64,000 bases of DNA from NCBI RefSeq assembly GCF_027359675.1, contig NZ_CP114786.1:5120501-5184500 (forward strand), read 5' to 3'. The stretch comes from Roseibium sp. Sym1. Its GTDB lineage: Bacteria; Pseudomonadota; Alphaproteobacteria; Rhizobiales; Stappiaceae. Made by a program: the position numbers and the translations under genes. Shown in pieces: positions 26,217 to 34,800 of the stretch (positions within the stretch are counted from its first letter, which is position 1; every line of letters begins with the position of its first letter). Below the pieces are notes generated by a model, which worked only from the letters and a program-made list of their open reading frames with translations, had not been told where the DNA came from and searched no databases.

Positions 26217-27011
26217 ATGGCGGACGCCGAACCTGTTCTCGCTGAACGGCGGGACGGTTATCTGATGATTACCCTGAATCGGCCCGAAAGGCTCAATGCC
26301 TTTAATGAATCCATGCACCTGGCCCTGCGGGCCCGACTGGAAGACGCAGCGACAAGCGCCGATATCCGGGCTGTTCTGCTGACGGGCGCCGGGCGGGCTT
26401 TCTGCGCGGGACAGGACCTGTCCGACCGGGACATGCGCGGCGGCGGTGAAGCCCCCGATCTCGGCGTGACACTGGAGACGCTTTACAATCCCCTTGTCCG
26501 TCAGATCCGGTCGCTGAAAAAACCGGTTGTCTGTGCCGTCAACGGGGTCGCGGCCGGCGCCGGTGCCAATCTCGCGCTTGCCTGCGATATCGTGCTTGCC
26601 GCGCAGTCTGCCCGGTTCATCCAGGCCTTTTCCAAGATCGGGCTTGTGCCCGATTCCGGCGGCACCTGGTTGCTGCCGCGGCTGATCGGGGAAGTTCGGG
26701 CCAAGGCACTCGCAATGACCGGCGAGCCGCTCCAGGCGGAAACAGCAGCAGACTGGGGCCTGATCTGGAAGGCAATACCGGATGAAGACCTTATGGCGGA
26801 AGCCGGCAAGCTGGCCGCACAGCTCGCCGCCGGTGCGACCAGGGGGCTTTCGCTTACCAAACAACTGATCCAGGCAGCCGCTGACCAGGGTCTCGACCCG
26901 CATCTCGATGCGGAGCGGGACGCGCAGCGCCTGGCCGGGAGGAGCGACGACTATCGCGAAGGCGTGACAGCCTTTCTTGAAAAACGCCCTGCCCGTTTCA
27001 CCGGAGCCTGA
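26217..27011 (+). CDS. paaG: PaaG, 1,2-epoxyphenylacetyl-CoA isomerase (crotonase fold)
   Basis: This 264-residue crotonase-superfamily protein has RRDGYLMITLNRPERLNAFN at the N terminus, oxyanion-hole segments AGRAFCAGQDLSDRDM and VNGVAAGAGANLALACD, and FSKIGLVPDSGGTWLLPR, the PaaG pattern with its catalytic Asp. PaaG converts ring-1,2-epoxyphenylacetyl-CoA to the oxepin. The ATG at 26217 follows GGGAGGAGCGC; the frame extends upstream but lacks a better site. It leads paaG-paaI-paaK and is convergent with the epoxidase operon. The thiolase and dehydrogenase genes (paaJ, paaH, paaF) are not in the window. Confidence 0.9.
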   Translation: MADAEPVLAERRDGYLMITLNRPERLNAFNESMHLALRARLEDAATSADIRAVLLTGAGRAFCAGQDLSDRDMRGGGEAPDLGVTLETLYNPLVRQIRSLKKPVVCAVNGVAAGAGANLALACDIVLAAQSARFIQAFSKIGLVPDSGGTWLLPRLIGEVRAKALAMTGEPLQAETAADWGLIWKAIPDEDLMAEAGKLAAQLAAGATRGLSLTKQLIQAAADQGLDPHLDAERDAQRLAGRSDDYREGVTAFLEKRPARFTGA

Positions 27012-27012
27012 C

Positions 27013-27444
27013 ATGAAAATGACCCCGGACGAACTCGCCAAGGCCTGTGCCGAGCGCATGTGGTCACAGGACACCGCCACCCAGCATCTGGACATGAAAC
27101 TGGCACATGTGCGGGCCGGTCACTCGACCATGTCCATGACGGTGACCAAGGCAATGACCAATGGTCACGGCATTTGCCACGGCGGTTATATCTTCACGCT
27201 GGCGGACAGTGCTTTCGCCTTTGCCTGCAACACCTACAATAACGTGACAGTTGCCCAGCATTGTGACATCTCGTTTCTGGCTCCCGCTCATCTGGGCGAC
27301 CGGCTGACGGCCACGGCGCGGGAAGTGAGCCGGAAAGGACGGTCCGGCCTCTATGATGTGACGGTCAGCAACCAGACTGGCGACGTGATCGCGGAATTCC
27401 GCGGCAATTCAAGAACAACAAAGGGCACTATACTGCCGGAATGA
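27013..27444 (+). CDS. paaI: PaaI, hydroxyphenylacetyl-CoA thioesterase (hotdog fold)
   Basis: This 143-residue hotdog protein carries GHGICHGGYIFTLADSAFAF, the PaaI active-site loop with the HGG motif and Asp, and AQHCDISFLAPAHLGDRLTA. PaaI relieves CoA trapping by hydrolysing dead-end CoA esters such as 2-hydroxyphenylacetyl-CoA. It starts one base after the paaG stop and ends 35 bp before the paaK start, so the three genes form one operon. The alternative upstream start at 26977 would overlap paaG; ATG at 27013 gives normal PaaI length. Confidence 0.92.
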   Translation: MKMTPDELAKACAERMWSQDTATQHLDMKLAHVRAGHSTMSMTVTKAMTNGHGICHGGYIFTLADSAFAFACNTYNNVTVAQHCDISFLAPAHLGDRLTATAREVSRKGRSGLYDVTVSNQTGDVIAEFRGNSRTTKGTILPE

Positions 27445-27479
27445 TGGTGGCGGCCAACCGGACGCCAAGGGAGGAAACA

Positions 27480-28787
27480 ATGGAAAATCTGGCTCCGCTT
27501 CCCGGAGATCTCGAGCCGATCGAAACCGCCAGCCGGGACGAACTGTCGGCGCTGCAACTGGAACGGCTGAAATGGTCGCTCAACCATGCCTATGAAAACG
27601 TGCCGTTATTCAAGAAACGTTTCGACGACAAGGGCGTGCATCCGTCCGACCTGAAGACGCTCTCCGACCTTTCAAAGTTTCCGTTCACGACCAAGGGGGA
27701 CCTGCGCGACCATTATCCGTTCGGCCTGTTCGCCGTGCCCCGCGACAAGATCGTGCGCGTTCATGCCTCCTCCGGCACCACGGGCAAACCGACGGTCGTC
27801 GGTTATACCGCCAATGACATCGAGATGTGGGCGCATCTGGTGGCGCGGTCGATCCGGGCTTCCGGCGGCCGTCCGGGCGATATCATCCACGTCGCCTATG
27901 GATACGGTCTCTTCACCGGTGGCCTCGGCGCCCATTACGGCGCGGAAAAAATGGGCTGCACGGTGGTGCCGGTCTCGGGCGGAATGACAGAGCGCCAGGT
28001 AACGCTGATCCAGGATTTCAAACCGCGGGTCATCATGGTGACACCGTCCTATCTCCTGTCGATCCTCGACGAATTCCGCCGTCAGGGCATCGATCCGCGC
28101 GAGAGCTCCCTGGCGACCGGCATCTTCGGCGCGGAACCCTGGACGAATGCCATGCGCCAGGAAATCGAACAGGCCTTCGACATGCACGCGGTCGACATCT
28201 ACGGCCTTTCGGAAGTGATGGGCCCCGGTGTCGCCAATGAATGCGTCGAGACCAAGGACGGTCTGCACATCTGGGAGGATCACTTCTATCCGGAGATCAT
28301 CGATCCGCAGTCCGGCGAGGTCCTGCCTGACGGCGAGATCGGTGAGCTGGTGTTCACCACGCTCACCAAGGAAGGTTTGCCGATGATCCGCTACCGCACG
28401 CGTGATCTGACCCGGCTTTTGCCCGGCACCGCCCGGAGCATGCGCCGGATGGAAAAGATCACCGGCCGGTCCGACGACATGATCATTCTGCGTGGTGTCA
28501 ATGTGTTCCCGACCCAGATCGAGGAGCAGATCCTGAAATGCGAAGGCCTGTCGCCGCATTTCCAGATCGAGCTGGCCAAGAAAGACCGGCTGGACGTGAT
28601 GACGGTTCACGTCGAAGCCCTTCCTGCGGCCGCGTCCTCCGAGGCACGTCAGGCTTCAGCCAGGGAACTTGCGCATCACATCAAGAGCGTGGTTGGTGTC
28701 TCTTCGGTGATCGATGTGACCGAACCCGGCCAGGTGGAGCGGTCCGCCGGCAAAGCCAAGCGAGTCGTCGACAACAGGTCCCGGTAG
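27480..28787 (+). CDS. paaK: PaaK, phenylacetate-CoA ligase
   Basis: This 435-residue adenylate-forming ligase begins the pathway, making phenylacetyl-CoA from phenylacetate, ATP and CoA. It has the P-loop-like VHASSGTTGKPTVVGYT, YGYGLFTGGLGAHYGAEKMG, DIYGLSEVMGPGVA and the hinge region YRTRDLTRLLPG followed by ITGRSDDMIILRGVNVFP. All of these are PaaK-family hallmarks. The ATG at 27480 is preceded by GGGAGGAAACA. It is the last gene of the paaGIK operon. No clear T-tailed terminator follows, though GGGTGAC/GTCACCC can pair at about 28815-28835. Confidence 0.95.
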   Translation: MENLAPLPGDLEPIETASRDELSALQLERLKWSLNHAYENVPLFKKRFDDKGVHPSDLKTLSDLSKFPFTTKGDLRDHYPFGLFAVPRDKIVRVHASSGTTGKPTVVGYTANDIEMWAHLVARSIRASGGRPGDIIHVAYGYGLFTGGLGAHYGAEKMGCTVVPVSGGMTERQVTLIQDFKPRVIMVTPSYLLSILDEFRRQGIDPRESSLATGIFGAEPWTNAMRQEIEQAFDMHAVDIYGLSEVMGPGVANECVETKDGLHIWEDHFYPEIIDPQSGEVLPDGEIGELVFTTLTKEGLPMIRYRTRDLTRLLPGTARSMRRMEKITGRSDDMIILRGVNVFPTQIEEQILKCEGLSPHFQIELAKKDRLDVMTVHVEALPAAASSEARQASARELAHHIKSVVGVSSVIDVTEPGQVERSAGKAKRVVDNRSR

Positions 28788-28892
28788 GAGTGTGATGGAG
28801 GAAGCCGGGGTGACTGTGTTCCCGTCACCCTGGTGCTCCCGGCATTTCCGTCCCCTCCGCACCGCCGCACGATTGCTCTGCTCCGGGGCGGG

Positions 28893-29255
28893 TTATTCGC
28901 CCAGGACGCGACGCCGTTCCTCGAACTCTTCCTTGTCGATTTCACCCCGGGCATAGCGCTCCTTCAGGATGTCGACGGATTTGTGGGTTTGAGGCTGGTG
29001 ATGCCCGGGCGACGCATGCCATGCGCCGCCAAGCCAGCGCACGAGGAGCACAGCTATGGCGATCACCAGAGCGAGTACCAGGATCATGAAGATCGGGCCG
29101 AAGACCATACCGTACCAGGCGCCACCCCATCCCGACATGTGGTGGCCCCAGCCATAACGGTCGAAATCCTGGGTGGACTGTGCCAGGGCGGTGCCCGGCA
29201 GCACAAACGCGATGGCACCTTGCAGGCGCAAACACCAGACCGCGACAGTGTTCAT
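28893..29255 (-). CDS. Small membrane protein with SHOCT domain
   Basis: This 120-residue protein has an N-terminal signal-like or membrane segment (about 8-25, ending ALAQ), a His/Gly/Trp-rich stretch (DRYGWGHHMSGWGGAWY) and a strong transmembrane helix (MVFGPIFMILVLALVIAIAV). It ends in a SHOCT module, SVDILKERYARGEIDKEEFEERR. SHOCT modules are short C-terminal oligomerisation elements. The ATG at 29255 has GGGAGT upstream. It lies downstream of paaZ on the same strand with a 279-bp gap, so it is probably separate. Function unknown. Confidence 0.75.
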   Translation of the reverse strand: MNTVAVWCLRLQGAIAFVLPGTALAQSTQDFDRYGWGHHMSGWGGAWYGMVFGPIFMILVLALVIAIAVLLVRWLGGAWHASPGHHQPQTHKSVDILKERYARGEIDKEEFEERRRVLGE

Positions 29256-29534
29256 CAACTTACTCCCTTCAGGTTCCGTGGAGCATCGTGCCAGTCAGAT
29301 CAGCGGAAATGCAGCGCGACCTGGCTGGCGCTTGAGTCCGGCCTTTTGGCGGCGGAATACGCCACGCCTGACCGTGAACACGTCTATACTATCCGGTTCG
29401 ATCCTGAATGCTCTGATCTCGATCAAGAGTTCCCAGTTTCATGCGGCTGGCGGGAACCTGCCGCAGACCGCCGCGACGGGCGCTGATTGTTTCTCTGATC
29501 AGCGGCGTTGCCGACGTTCTTTTGGCACCGGGAC

Positions 29535-31583
29535 CTAGGTCTTCGGTTGCCATTCCTTGGCGACGAGGGTCAGCACATCATATTGTGCCACCGGCTCGTC
29601 GTTCTGGTTGGTGACAAGGCAGTCCCAGCGAACCTCGCCATAGTCGGCTGTGATCCGGGGCGAGATTTCCTTTGCCGTCAGCTGGACCTTCAGCGCGTCA
29701 CCGGCATTGACGGGCGTCAGGAAACGCAGATTGTCGACACCGTAATTCGCCAGGACCGGACCTTCGTCCGGGTCGACAAAGAGACCGGCGGCAAATGACA
29801 CAATCAGGTAGCCATGGGCCACCCTGCCCTCGAAAAAGGGATTTCTCTCGGCCGCGGCCGCGTCCATGTGGGCATAGAAGGTGTCGCCGGTGAATTCCGC
29901 AAAATGTTCAATATCCTGCAGGGTTACGTCTCGCGACCTAGTGACCAGCCTGTCGCCAATCTTGAGTTCCGCCAGGGACTTGCGGAACGGGTGGCGCTTG
30001 TCTTCGTGGCCCGGCGCCCCGGAAATCCAGCGCCCGGTCACGGCGCCGAGAAGGTTCGGAGCCCCCTGCACCGCGGTGCGCTGCATGTAATGCTTGATCG
30101 AGCGCAATCCGCCGAGTTCTTCGCCGCCTCCGGCCCGTCCGGGTCCACCATGGACGAGCATCGGTAGTGGCGAGCCATGTCCGGTCGATGATTTGGCGCT
30201 TCGCCGATTGCCGATCAGGATGCGCCCGTGGAACGGCGCCATGCCGAGCACGGCTTCCTCGGCGACCTGCGGATCATTGGTGAAGACCGAAGCCACCAGG
30301 GACCCCTTGCCCTTTTGAGTCAGTTCGACCGCATCTTCCACGGTGTCGTAGGGCATGATCGTCGCGACCGGCCCAAAGGCCTCCACGGAATGCACCGCCT
30401 CGCCCTTCAGCGGATTGGCACAATGAAGCAGCACGGGTCCGGCAAAAGCGCCTTCCAAAGCCAGGTCGCGCGTTGGTGCCGACACGATCTCCGCTTCCGA
30501 TGTCAGGTCCTCTATGCGTGCGTGCACTTCCTCTACCTGGCCTTTCGAGGCCAACGGGCCCATCGTGACCGCCTCGTCGCGCGGGTCGCCGACCACCGCC
30601 TTGCCAAGGCGCTGCCCCAGCGCGTCCGCAACGGCATCCACCATAGGACCCGGAACGATCACGCGGCGGATCGCCGTACATTTCTGTCCGGCCTTCACAG
30701 TCATTTCTCCAGCAACTTCCCTGATGAAGAGCTGGAATTCCGGGTCTTCCGGTGACACATCTGGCCCGAGAACGGCCGCGTTCAGGCTGTCCGCCTCCAT
30801 GGTAAAGCGTGTGGAATTTCGAACGATCGCCTTGTTCTGGCGGAGCATCTGGCCGGTTGCCGCCGAGCCTGTAAAGGTGACCACGTCCTGGCCGGTGACA
30901 TGGTCGACAAGATCTCCGGCCGAACCGCACAGGAGCTGCAGGGAGCCTTCAGGTAGGATCCCGGTTGCCAGGATGTGACGGACCATCAGCTCCGTCAGGT
31001 AGGCGGTCTGGCTGGCAGGCTTGACCAGGCATGGCACGCCCGCGATCAGAGCGGGCGCGATCTTTTCAAGCATGCCCCAGCAGGGAAAGTTGAAGGCATT
31101 GATGTGTATGGCGATTCCACGCAAGGGGGTCAGAACGTGCTGACCTGAGAAACTGTTGTCGCGCGAGAGCGGCTCGACCGCACCTTCGACAAACACTTTC
31201 GTGTTCGGCATTTCGCGGCGTGCCTTGGAGGAATAGGCGAACATGGTGCCGATGCCGCCCTCGATGTCGATCCAGCCGTCCTTGCGGGTCGCACCGGTGG
31301 CAAAACTTTCCTGGTAGAAGAGTTCCTTCTTGTCCATCAGTGCCTGGGCAAGCGTCTTCAGCATCAGGGCGCGCTCGTGATAGGTCATCTTGCGCAGGGC
31401 GCTGCCACCCGTTGCACGCCCCCATTCGAGCGCTTCCGCCAGATCCAGGCCCGATGCATCTATGGTGGCGACAGGTGCGCCGGTCGACGCATCGAGTAGA
31501 GGCTTGCCGTCTCCCTTTCCGGGGCGCCAGCTTCCGGCCAGATAACTTTCCAGAATACGGGTTTTCTGCGGATGAACGGTCAT
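29535..31583 (-). CDS. paaZ: PaaZ, oxepin-CoA hydrolase/3-oxo-5,6-dehydrosuberyl-CoA semialdehyde dehydrogenase
   Basis: This 682-residue fusion is the usual PaaZ length. The N-terminal aldehyde dehydrogenase domain (1-~520) shows NAFNFPCWGMLEKIAPALIAG, FTGSAATGQML, the TMEADSLNAAVLGPD region and GQKCTAIRR with the catalytic Cys. The C-terminal MaoC-like hotdog hydratase (~535-682) shows FAEFTGDTFYAHMD and GRVAHGYLIVSFAAGLF. PaaZ opens the oxepin ring and oxidises the aldehyde formed. The ATG at 31583 was chosen over upstream in-frame codons that would overlap paaE. It is 23 bp after paaE, the last pathway gene of the minus-strand operon. Confidence 0.95.
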   Translation of the reverse strand: MTVHPQKTRILESYLAGSWRPGKGDGKPLLDASTGAPVATIDASGLDLAEALEWGRATGGSALRKMTYHERALMLKTLAQALMDKKELFYQESFATGATRKDGWIDIEGGIGTMFAYSSKARREMPNTKVFVEGAVEPLSRDNSFSGQHVLTPLRGIAIHINAFNFPCWGMLEKIAPALIAGVPCLVKPASQTAYLTELMVRHILATGILPEGSLQLLCGSAGDLVDHVTGQDVVTFTGSAATGQMLRQNKAIVRNSTRFTMEADSLNAAVLGPDVSPEDPEFQLFIREVAGEMTVKAGQKCTAIRRVIVPGPMVDAVADALGQRLGKAVVGDPRDEAVTMGPLASKGQVEEVHARIEDLTSEAEIVSAPTRDLALEGAFAGPVLLHCANPLKGEAVHSVEAFGPVATIMPYDTVEDAVELTQKGKGSLVASVFTNDPQVAEEAVLGMAPFHGRILIGNRRSAKSSTGHGSPLPMLVHGGPGRAGGGEELGGLRSIKHYMQRTAVQGAPNLLGAVTGRWISGAPGHEDKRHPFRKSLAELKIGDRLVTRSRDVTLQDIEHFAEFTGDTFYAHMDAAAAERNPFFEGRVAHGYLIVSFAAGLFVDPDEGPVLANYGVDNLRFLTPVNAGDALKVQLTAKEISPRITADYGEVRWDCLVTNQNDEPVAQYDVLTLVAKEWQPKT

Positions 31584-31606
31584 GAAATGGCTTTCGGATT
31601 TGAGGT

Positions 31607-32680
31607 TCAGGCGTCGTAGGTGACCACGAGGTGCTTGCTCAGCGGTCGCGACTGGCAGGTGAGCACGTAGCCGTCCCGGATCTCGTCGTCTTCCAGGGCA
31701 TGGTTGGCGGCCATCTCGACTTCGCCCTCCAATACCTTGCCGCGGCAGGTGGAGCAGACCCCGGCACAACAGGAATACGGCGCATCGATGTTGTTTCGGT
31801 GGGCAGATTCCAGAATGGTTTCGCCCGGCTCCATGTGAATGTCGCGGGTGGTACCGTCGATGGTCAGTTTCAGATCGGCATCCTTGGCGGACCCGTCGAC
31901 GACCTCCGGCCGAAGCTTGGGCGGAAGGCGGCCGGGCTGGTCGGACTTGAAGAGTTCCTGCTTGATCCGGTCGGCGTCCACACCGCGCGCTTCGAGACTT
32001 TTGCGCACCGTTTCCATCATGCCGTGCGGACCGCACAGGAAGGCGAGATCAATGTCCTGCGGGTCGATCAGCGTGTCGAAAAGGTCGGCAAGTTTCTCCT
32101 CGTCGATGCGGCCGGAAAAGAGTTCGGTGTCCTGGGCATCGCTCTTGAGAATATGGATCACTTGCAGACGGCCGAGATAACGGTTCTTGAGGTCCTCCAA
32201 CTCCTCCCGGAACATGATCGAGGAGATCTGCCGGTTGGCATAGACCAGTGTAAACTGGGCATTGGGCTCACGCGCCAGAACGGTTTTCAGGATCGACAGG
32301 ACCGGCGTAATGCCGGAGCCGCCTGCAAAGCCAACATAAAACCGTGCCTGGTCAGGTGCGATCGGCGCATTGAAGCTTCCACGCGGCGGCATGGCTTCCA
32401 CCGTGTCGCCAACTGCAAGGCTTTCATGGGCCCAGCAGGAAAAAGCGCCGCCGTCCACACGCTTGATACCGACCTTCAGTGCGCCCTCTTCCGTGCCTGC
32501 GCAGATCGAATAGCAGCGGCGCACTTCATGGCCGTCGAAGTCTCGGCGGAATGTCAGGTATTGGCCCTGGTCGAAGCGGAACAGATCCTCGTCTTCCGGC
32601 CGCGGTTTCAGTGTCACAACGACCGAATCCCGTGTTTCCGGCGAAACGCCGGTCACCGTCAGGGCGTGAAACCGTGACAT
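31607..32680 (-). CDS. paaE: PaaE, reductase subunit of phenylacetyl-CoA epoxidase
   Basis: This 357-residue reductase contains an FAD domain (RRCYSICAG, about residue 55), an NAD(P) domain (GFAGGSGITPVLSILKTVL and FLCGPHGMMETV) and a C-terminal plant-type [2Fe-2S] ferredoxin domain with YSCCAGVCSTCRGKV plus a distal Cys in LTCQSRPLS. It passes electrons from NADPH to the di-iron PaaA. The ATG at 32680 follows GGGAGGACTAGC. It lies between paaD and paaZ in the operon. Confidence 0.96.
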   Translation of the reverse strand: MSRFHALTVTGVSPETRDSVVVTLKPRPEDEDLFRFDQGQYLTFRRDFDGHEVRRCYSICAGTEEGALKVGIKRVDGGAFSCWAHESLAVGDTVEAMPPRGSFNAPIAPDQARFYVGFAGGSGITPVLSILKTVLAREPNAQFTLVYANRQISSIMFREELEDLKNRYLGRLQVIHILKSDAQDTELFSGRIDEEKLADLFDTLIDPQDIDLAFLCGPHGMMETVRKSLEARGVDADRIKQELFKSDQPGRLPPKLRPEVVDGSAKDADLKLTIDGTTRDIHMEPGETILESAHRNNIDAPYSCCAGVCSTCRGKVLEGEVEMAANHALEDDEIRDGYVLTCQSRPLSKHLVVTYDA

Positions 32681-32712
32681 GCTAGTCCTCCCAAGTGCTC
32701 TTCAAGGCGTGT

Positions 32713-33225
32713 TTAATGGCATTTGAAATAGTCGAACGGCTCCAGGCAGGACCGGCACCGATAAGCCGCCTTACAGGGGGTGGAGCCGAACTGGCTTATT
32801 TTTTCCGTGTCTTCAGACCCGCACCGTGGACAGGCAACCGCGAAGTCACCACCTCCGGTGAGGCGGGCAAGGCGCCCCTCTGCCGCATTCGTGCTTCCCG
32901 TTCCCGTCACCGGCGGCGCGATGCCGTATTTGCGCAGTTTTTCGCGGCCCTTTTCGCTCAACCAATCCGTCGTCCATGGCGGGCTGAGCTGCTGTTCGAG
33001 GCGCAGTTTTTCGATGCCGCAGGACCGCAGCTTGGTTTCGATGTCCAGATTTATCACCGCCGTTGCGGGGCAGCCCGAATAGGTCGGCGTGACCGTGACC
33101 ACGAGCGTCTCGTCCTGCCAGTGGACGTCACGGATCACGCCGAGATCGGTCAGCGACAGGACAGGAATTTCAGGATCCGGAACATCGGCGAGCCATTTCC
33201 AGACCGTCTCAGTCGGTACAGGCAT
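32713..33225 (-). CDS. paaD: PaaD, Fe-S assembly/maturation protein of the phenylacetyl-CoA epoxidase
   Basis: This 170-residue protein starts with a MIP18/DUF59 domain (VPDPEIPVLSLTDLGVIRDV; TPTYSGCPATAVI). It ends with a Cys-rich tail, CPRCGSEDTEKISQFGSTPC and RCRSC, likely a metal-binding zinc-ribbon-like element. PaaD is needed for epoxidase activity in vivo, probably for cluster insertion into PaaE. It starts 4 bp after the paaC stop. Confidence 0.93.
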   Translation of the reverse strand: MPVPTETVWKWLADVPDPEIPVLSLTDLGVIRDVHWQDETLVVTVTPTYSGCPATAVINLDIETKLRSCGIEKLRLEQQLSPPWTTDWLSEKGREKLRKYGIAPPVTGTGSTNAAEGRLARLTGGGDFAVACPRCGSEDTEKISQFGSTPCKAAYRCRSCLEPFDYFKCH

Positions 33226-33229
33226 GGTG

Positions 33230-34006
33230 TCACCAGGTGGCGCCGGGATAGGCCCGCTGCAGGAACTGCATTTCGGCCAACAGATGTCCCAGATGTTCCG
33301 AATGTCGCCCTGTCAGGCCGCCCAGATGGGCAAAATCGGAGTCCGGCGGTGTCAGTGTTGCCTCGGACAGAACCTCGTCGACCGTTTTCCGCCAGTCTTC
33401 CCTCAGCTCCTTGGCGTCGGGAGCCAGACCGGCCGCGCACATCGCGGCATCGACCTCGTCGGAAGCAAACAGCTCGCCGGTATAAGACCAGAGTTGGTCA
33501 AGCGCGTCCTGCATGCGCCGGTGACTTTCCGGCGTGCCGTCCCCGAGGCGGATGACCAGATCAGCGGACCGGTCCAGGTGGTAGGCCGCTTCCTTGCCGG
33601 CCTTCGCGGCAATCGCTGCGATCCTTGTGTCCGCTGAACCTTCCAGCGCTTTCAGCATCAGGACCTGGAACGCGTCGATCAGGAACTGGCGCATCAGGGT
33701 CTTGCCGAAATCGCCATTGGGCTGCTCGGCCAGGAGCACGTTTCGGAAATCCCAGGCGTCGCGCAGATAGGCGAGTTCGTTTTCGCCGCGCCCCTTGCCT
33801 TCGACCTCACCGGCCAGGCTGAGCCACATGCGCGCCTGCCCGATCAAGTCGAGCGCGACATTAGCGAGCGCGATATCCTCTTCGAGCACAGGCGAGTGCC
33901 CGCACCACTCCGAGACCCGATGGCCGAGTACCAGAGCGGTGTCACCCCTTCGCAGGAGCCATTCGAACAGAATATCGTTCGCGATCTTATCGGTCGTGTC
34001 GGCCAT
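33230..34006 (-). CDS. paaC: PaaC, structural subunit of phenylacetyl-CoA epoxidase
   Basis: This 258-residue ferritin-like helical protein has LLRRGDTALVLGHRVSEWCG and LEEDIALANVALDLIGQARM near the N terminus, ENELAYLRDAWDFRN, and KEAAYHLDRSADLVIRLGDG. PaaC pairs with PaaA but lacks a working di-iron site. The ATG at 34006 overlaps the paaB stop (TGATG), giving coupled translation. Confidence 0.95.
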   Translation of the reverse strand: MADTTDKIANDILFEWLLRRGDTALVLGHRVSEWCGHSPVLEEDIALANVALDLIGQARMWLSLAGEVEGKGRGENELAYLRDAWDFRNVLLAEQPNGDFGKTLMRQFLIDAFQVLMLKALEGSADTRIAAIAAKAGKEAAYHLDRSADLVIRLGDGTPESHRRMQDALDQLWSYTGELFASDEVDAAMCAAGLAPDAKELREDWRKTVDEVLSEATLTPPDSDFAHLGGLTGRHSEHLGHLLAEMQFLQRAYPGATW

Positions 34007-34290
34007 CACATTTTCCCGACGTCTTCGGGAATGTCATAAAAACTCGGATGTCTGTAGATCTTGTCCATCGACGGCTCGAACAGGCTGTCCTTCGCGCCCG
34101 GGTCCGACGCGGAAATCTGTGCGGACGGCACCACCCATATGGAGACACCTTCCTTGCGGCGCGTATAGACGTCGCGGGCATTCTTGATCGCCATTTCGGC
34201 GTCCGGTGCATGCAGGGATCCGACATGCCGGTGGTTCAAGCCATGCTGCCCCCGGATGAAGACCTCCCAAAGCGGCCATTCCTTTTTCAT
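34006..34290 (-). CDS. paaB: PaaB, subunit of phenylacetyl-CoA epoxidase
   Basis: This 94-residue protein matches PaaB size and sequence features: WPLWEVFIRGQHGLNHRHVG at the N terminus, AEMAIKNARDVYTRRKEG and SIWVVPSAQI. PaaB is a small bridging subunit of the PaaABCE complex. The ATG at 34290 was chosen because the upstream extension has no PaaB similarity and the next gene ends at 34398. A 107-bp gap separates it from the DUF3291 gene, larger than other gaps in this operon. Confidence 0.95.
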   Translation of the reverse strand: MKKEWPLWEVFIRGQHGLNHRHVGSLHAPDAEMAIKNARDVYTRRKEGVSIWVVPSAQISASDPGAKDSLFEPSMDKIYRHPSFYDIPEDVGKM

Positions 34291-34397
34291 TCTTGAATTC
34301 TCCCGAAGTTTAGGCGGCTGAGCCGGAGCAGCGCGCCGAGCGCCATAAAACGGCTTCAGGCACATGGTCCCAGCCAATGGCCTGATCAGTCGATCCG

Positions 34398-34793
34398 TCA
34401 GTGTTGTACCGGTCCAGCATCCGCCGGGCTTCCTTCCAGTGTCGGCTCGTGGCCGACGGCCACCGGCCACATCACGAAATGCATCCTGTCCATGATCTCG
34501 AACCATTCCGCCAGTCGGTCATGGAAACGCTTGTGCACCGTCTTGAAGACGAAGTTTTCCAGCGAGGACACGCCACGCCACACCGACAGGTTCTGGATCA
34601 CCATAGGCTCGGTCTCAGCGGTCATTGAAACAGAGGACCCCGCCTCGTCCCTCAGGCGCCAGACAAACCCCTCGCTGCGGTCCACCGCGGCGTTTACCCG
34701 TGTGTGATTCTTGACGAAATCCGCAATGCACGGATCTTTGATGTCATGCTTGAGACGGGCAACATTCAATTCGGCAATATGACATTCGCTCAT
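34398..34793 (-). CDS. DUF3291-family protein inserted in the paa operon
   Basis: This 131-residue protein has the DUF3291 layout: an N-terminal HIAELNVARLKHDIKDPCIADF, then DRSEGFVWRLRDEAG, MVIQNLSVWRGVSSLENFVF, and a C-terminal MHFVMWPVAVGHEPTLEGSP. DUF3291 proteins have a dimeric alpha-beta-barrel-like fold related to small monooxygenases and have no settled function. The ATG at 34793 lies 7 bp after the paaA stop, so it is almost surely co-translated with paaA. Its place between paaA and paaB is not part of the usual paaABCDE order. A role in handling a reactive phenylacetyl-CoA product is conjecture. Confidence 0.8.
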   Translation of the reverse strand: MSECHIAELNVARLKHDIKDPCIADFVKNHTRVNAAVDRSEGFVWRLRDEAGSSVSMTAETEPMVIQNLSVWRGVSSLENFVFKTVHKRFHDRLAEWFEIMDRMHFVMWPVAVGHEPTLEGSPADAGPVQH

Positions 34794-34800
34794 GTCCGCC

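Noticed and set aside
28809..28835. GGGTGAC/GTCACCC hairpin after paaK
   Set aside because: Could end the paaGIK transcript but lacks a T-run and has a long loop, so not listed as a terminator.
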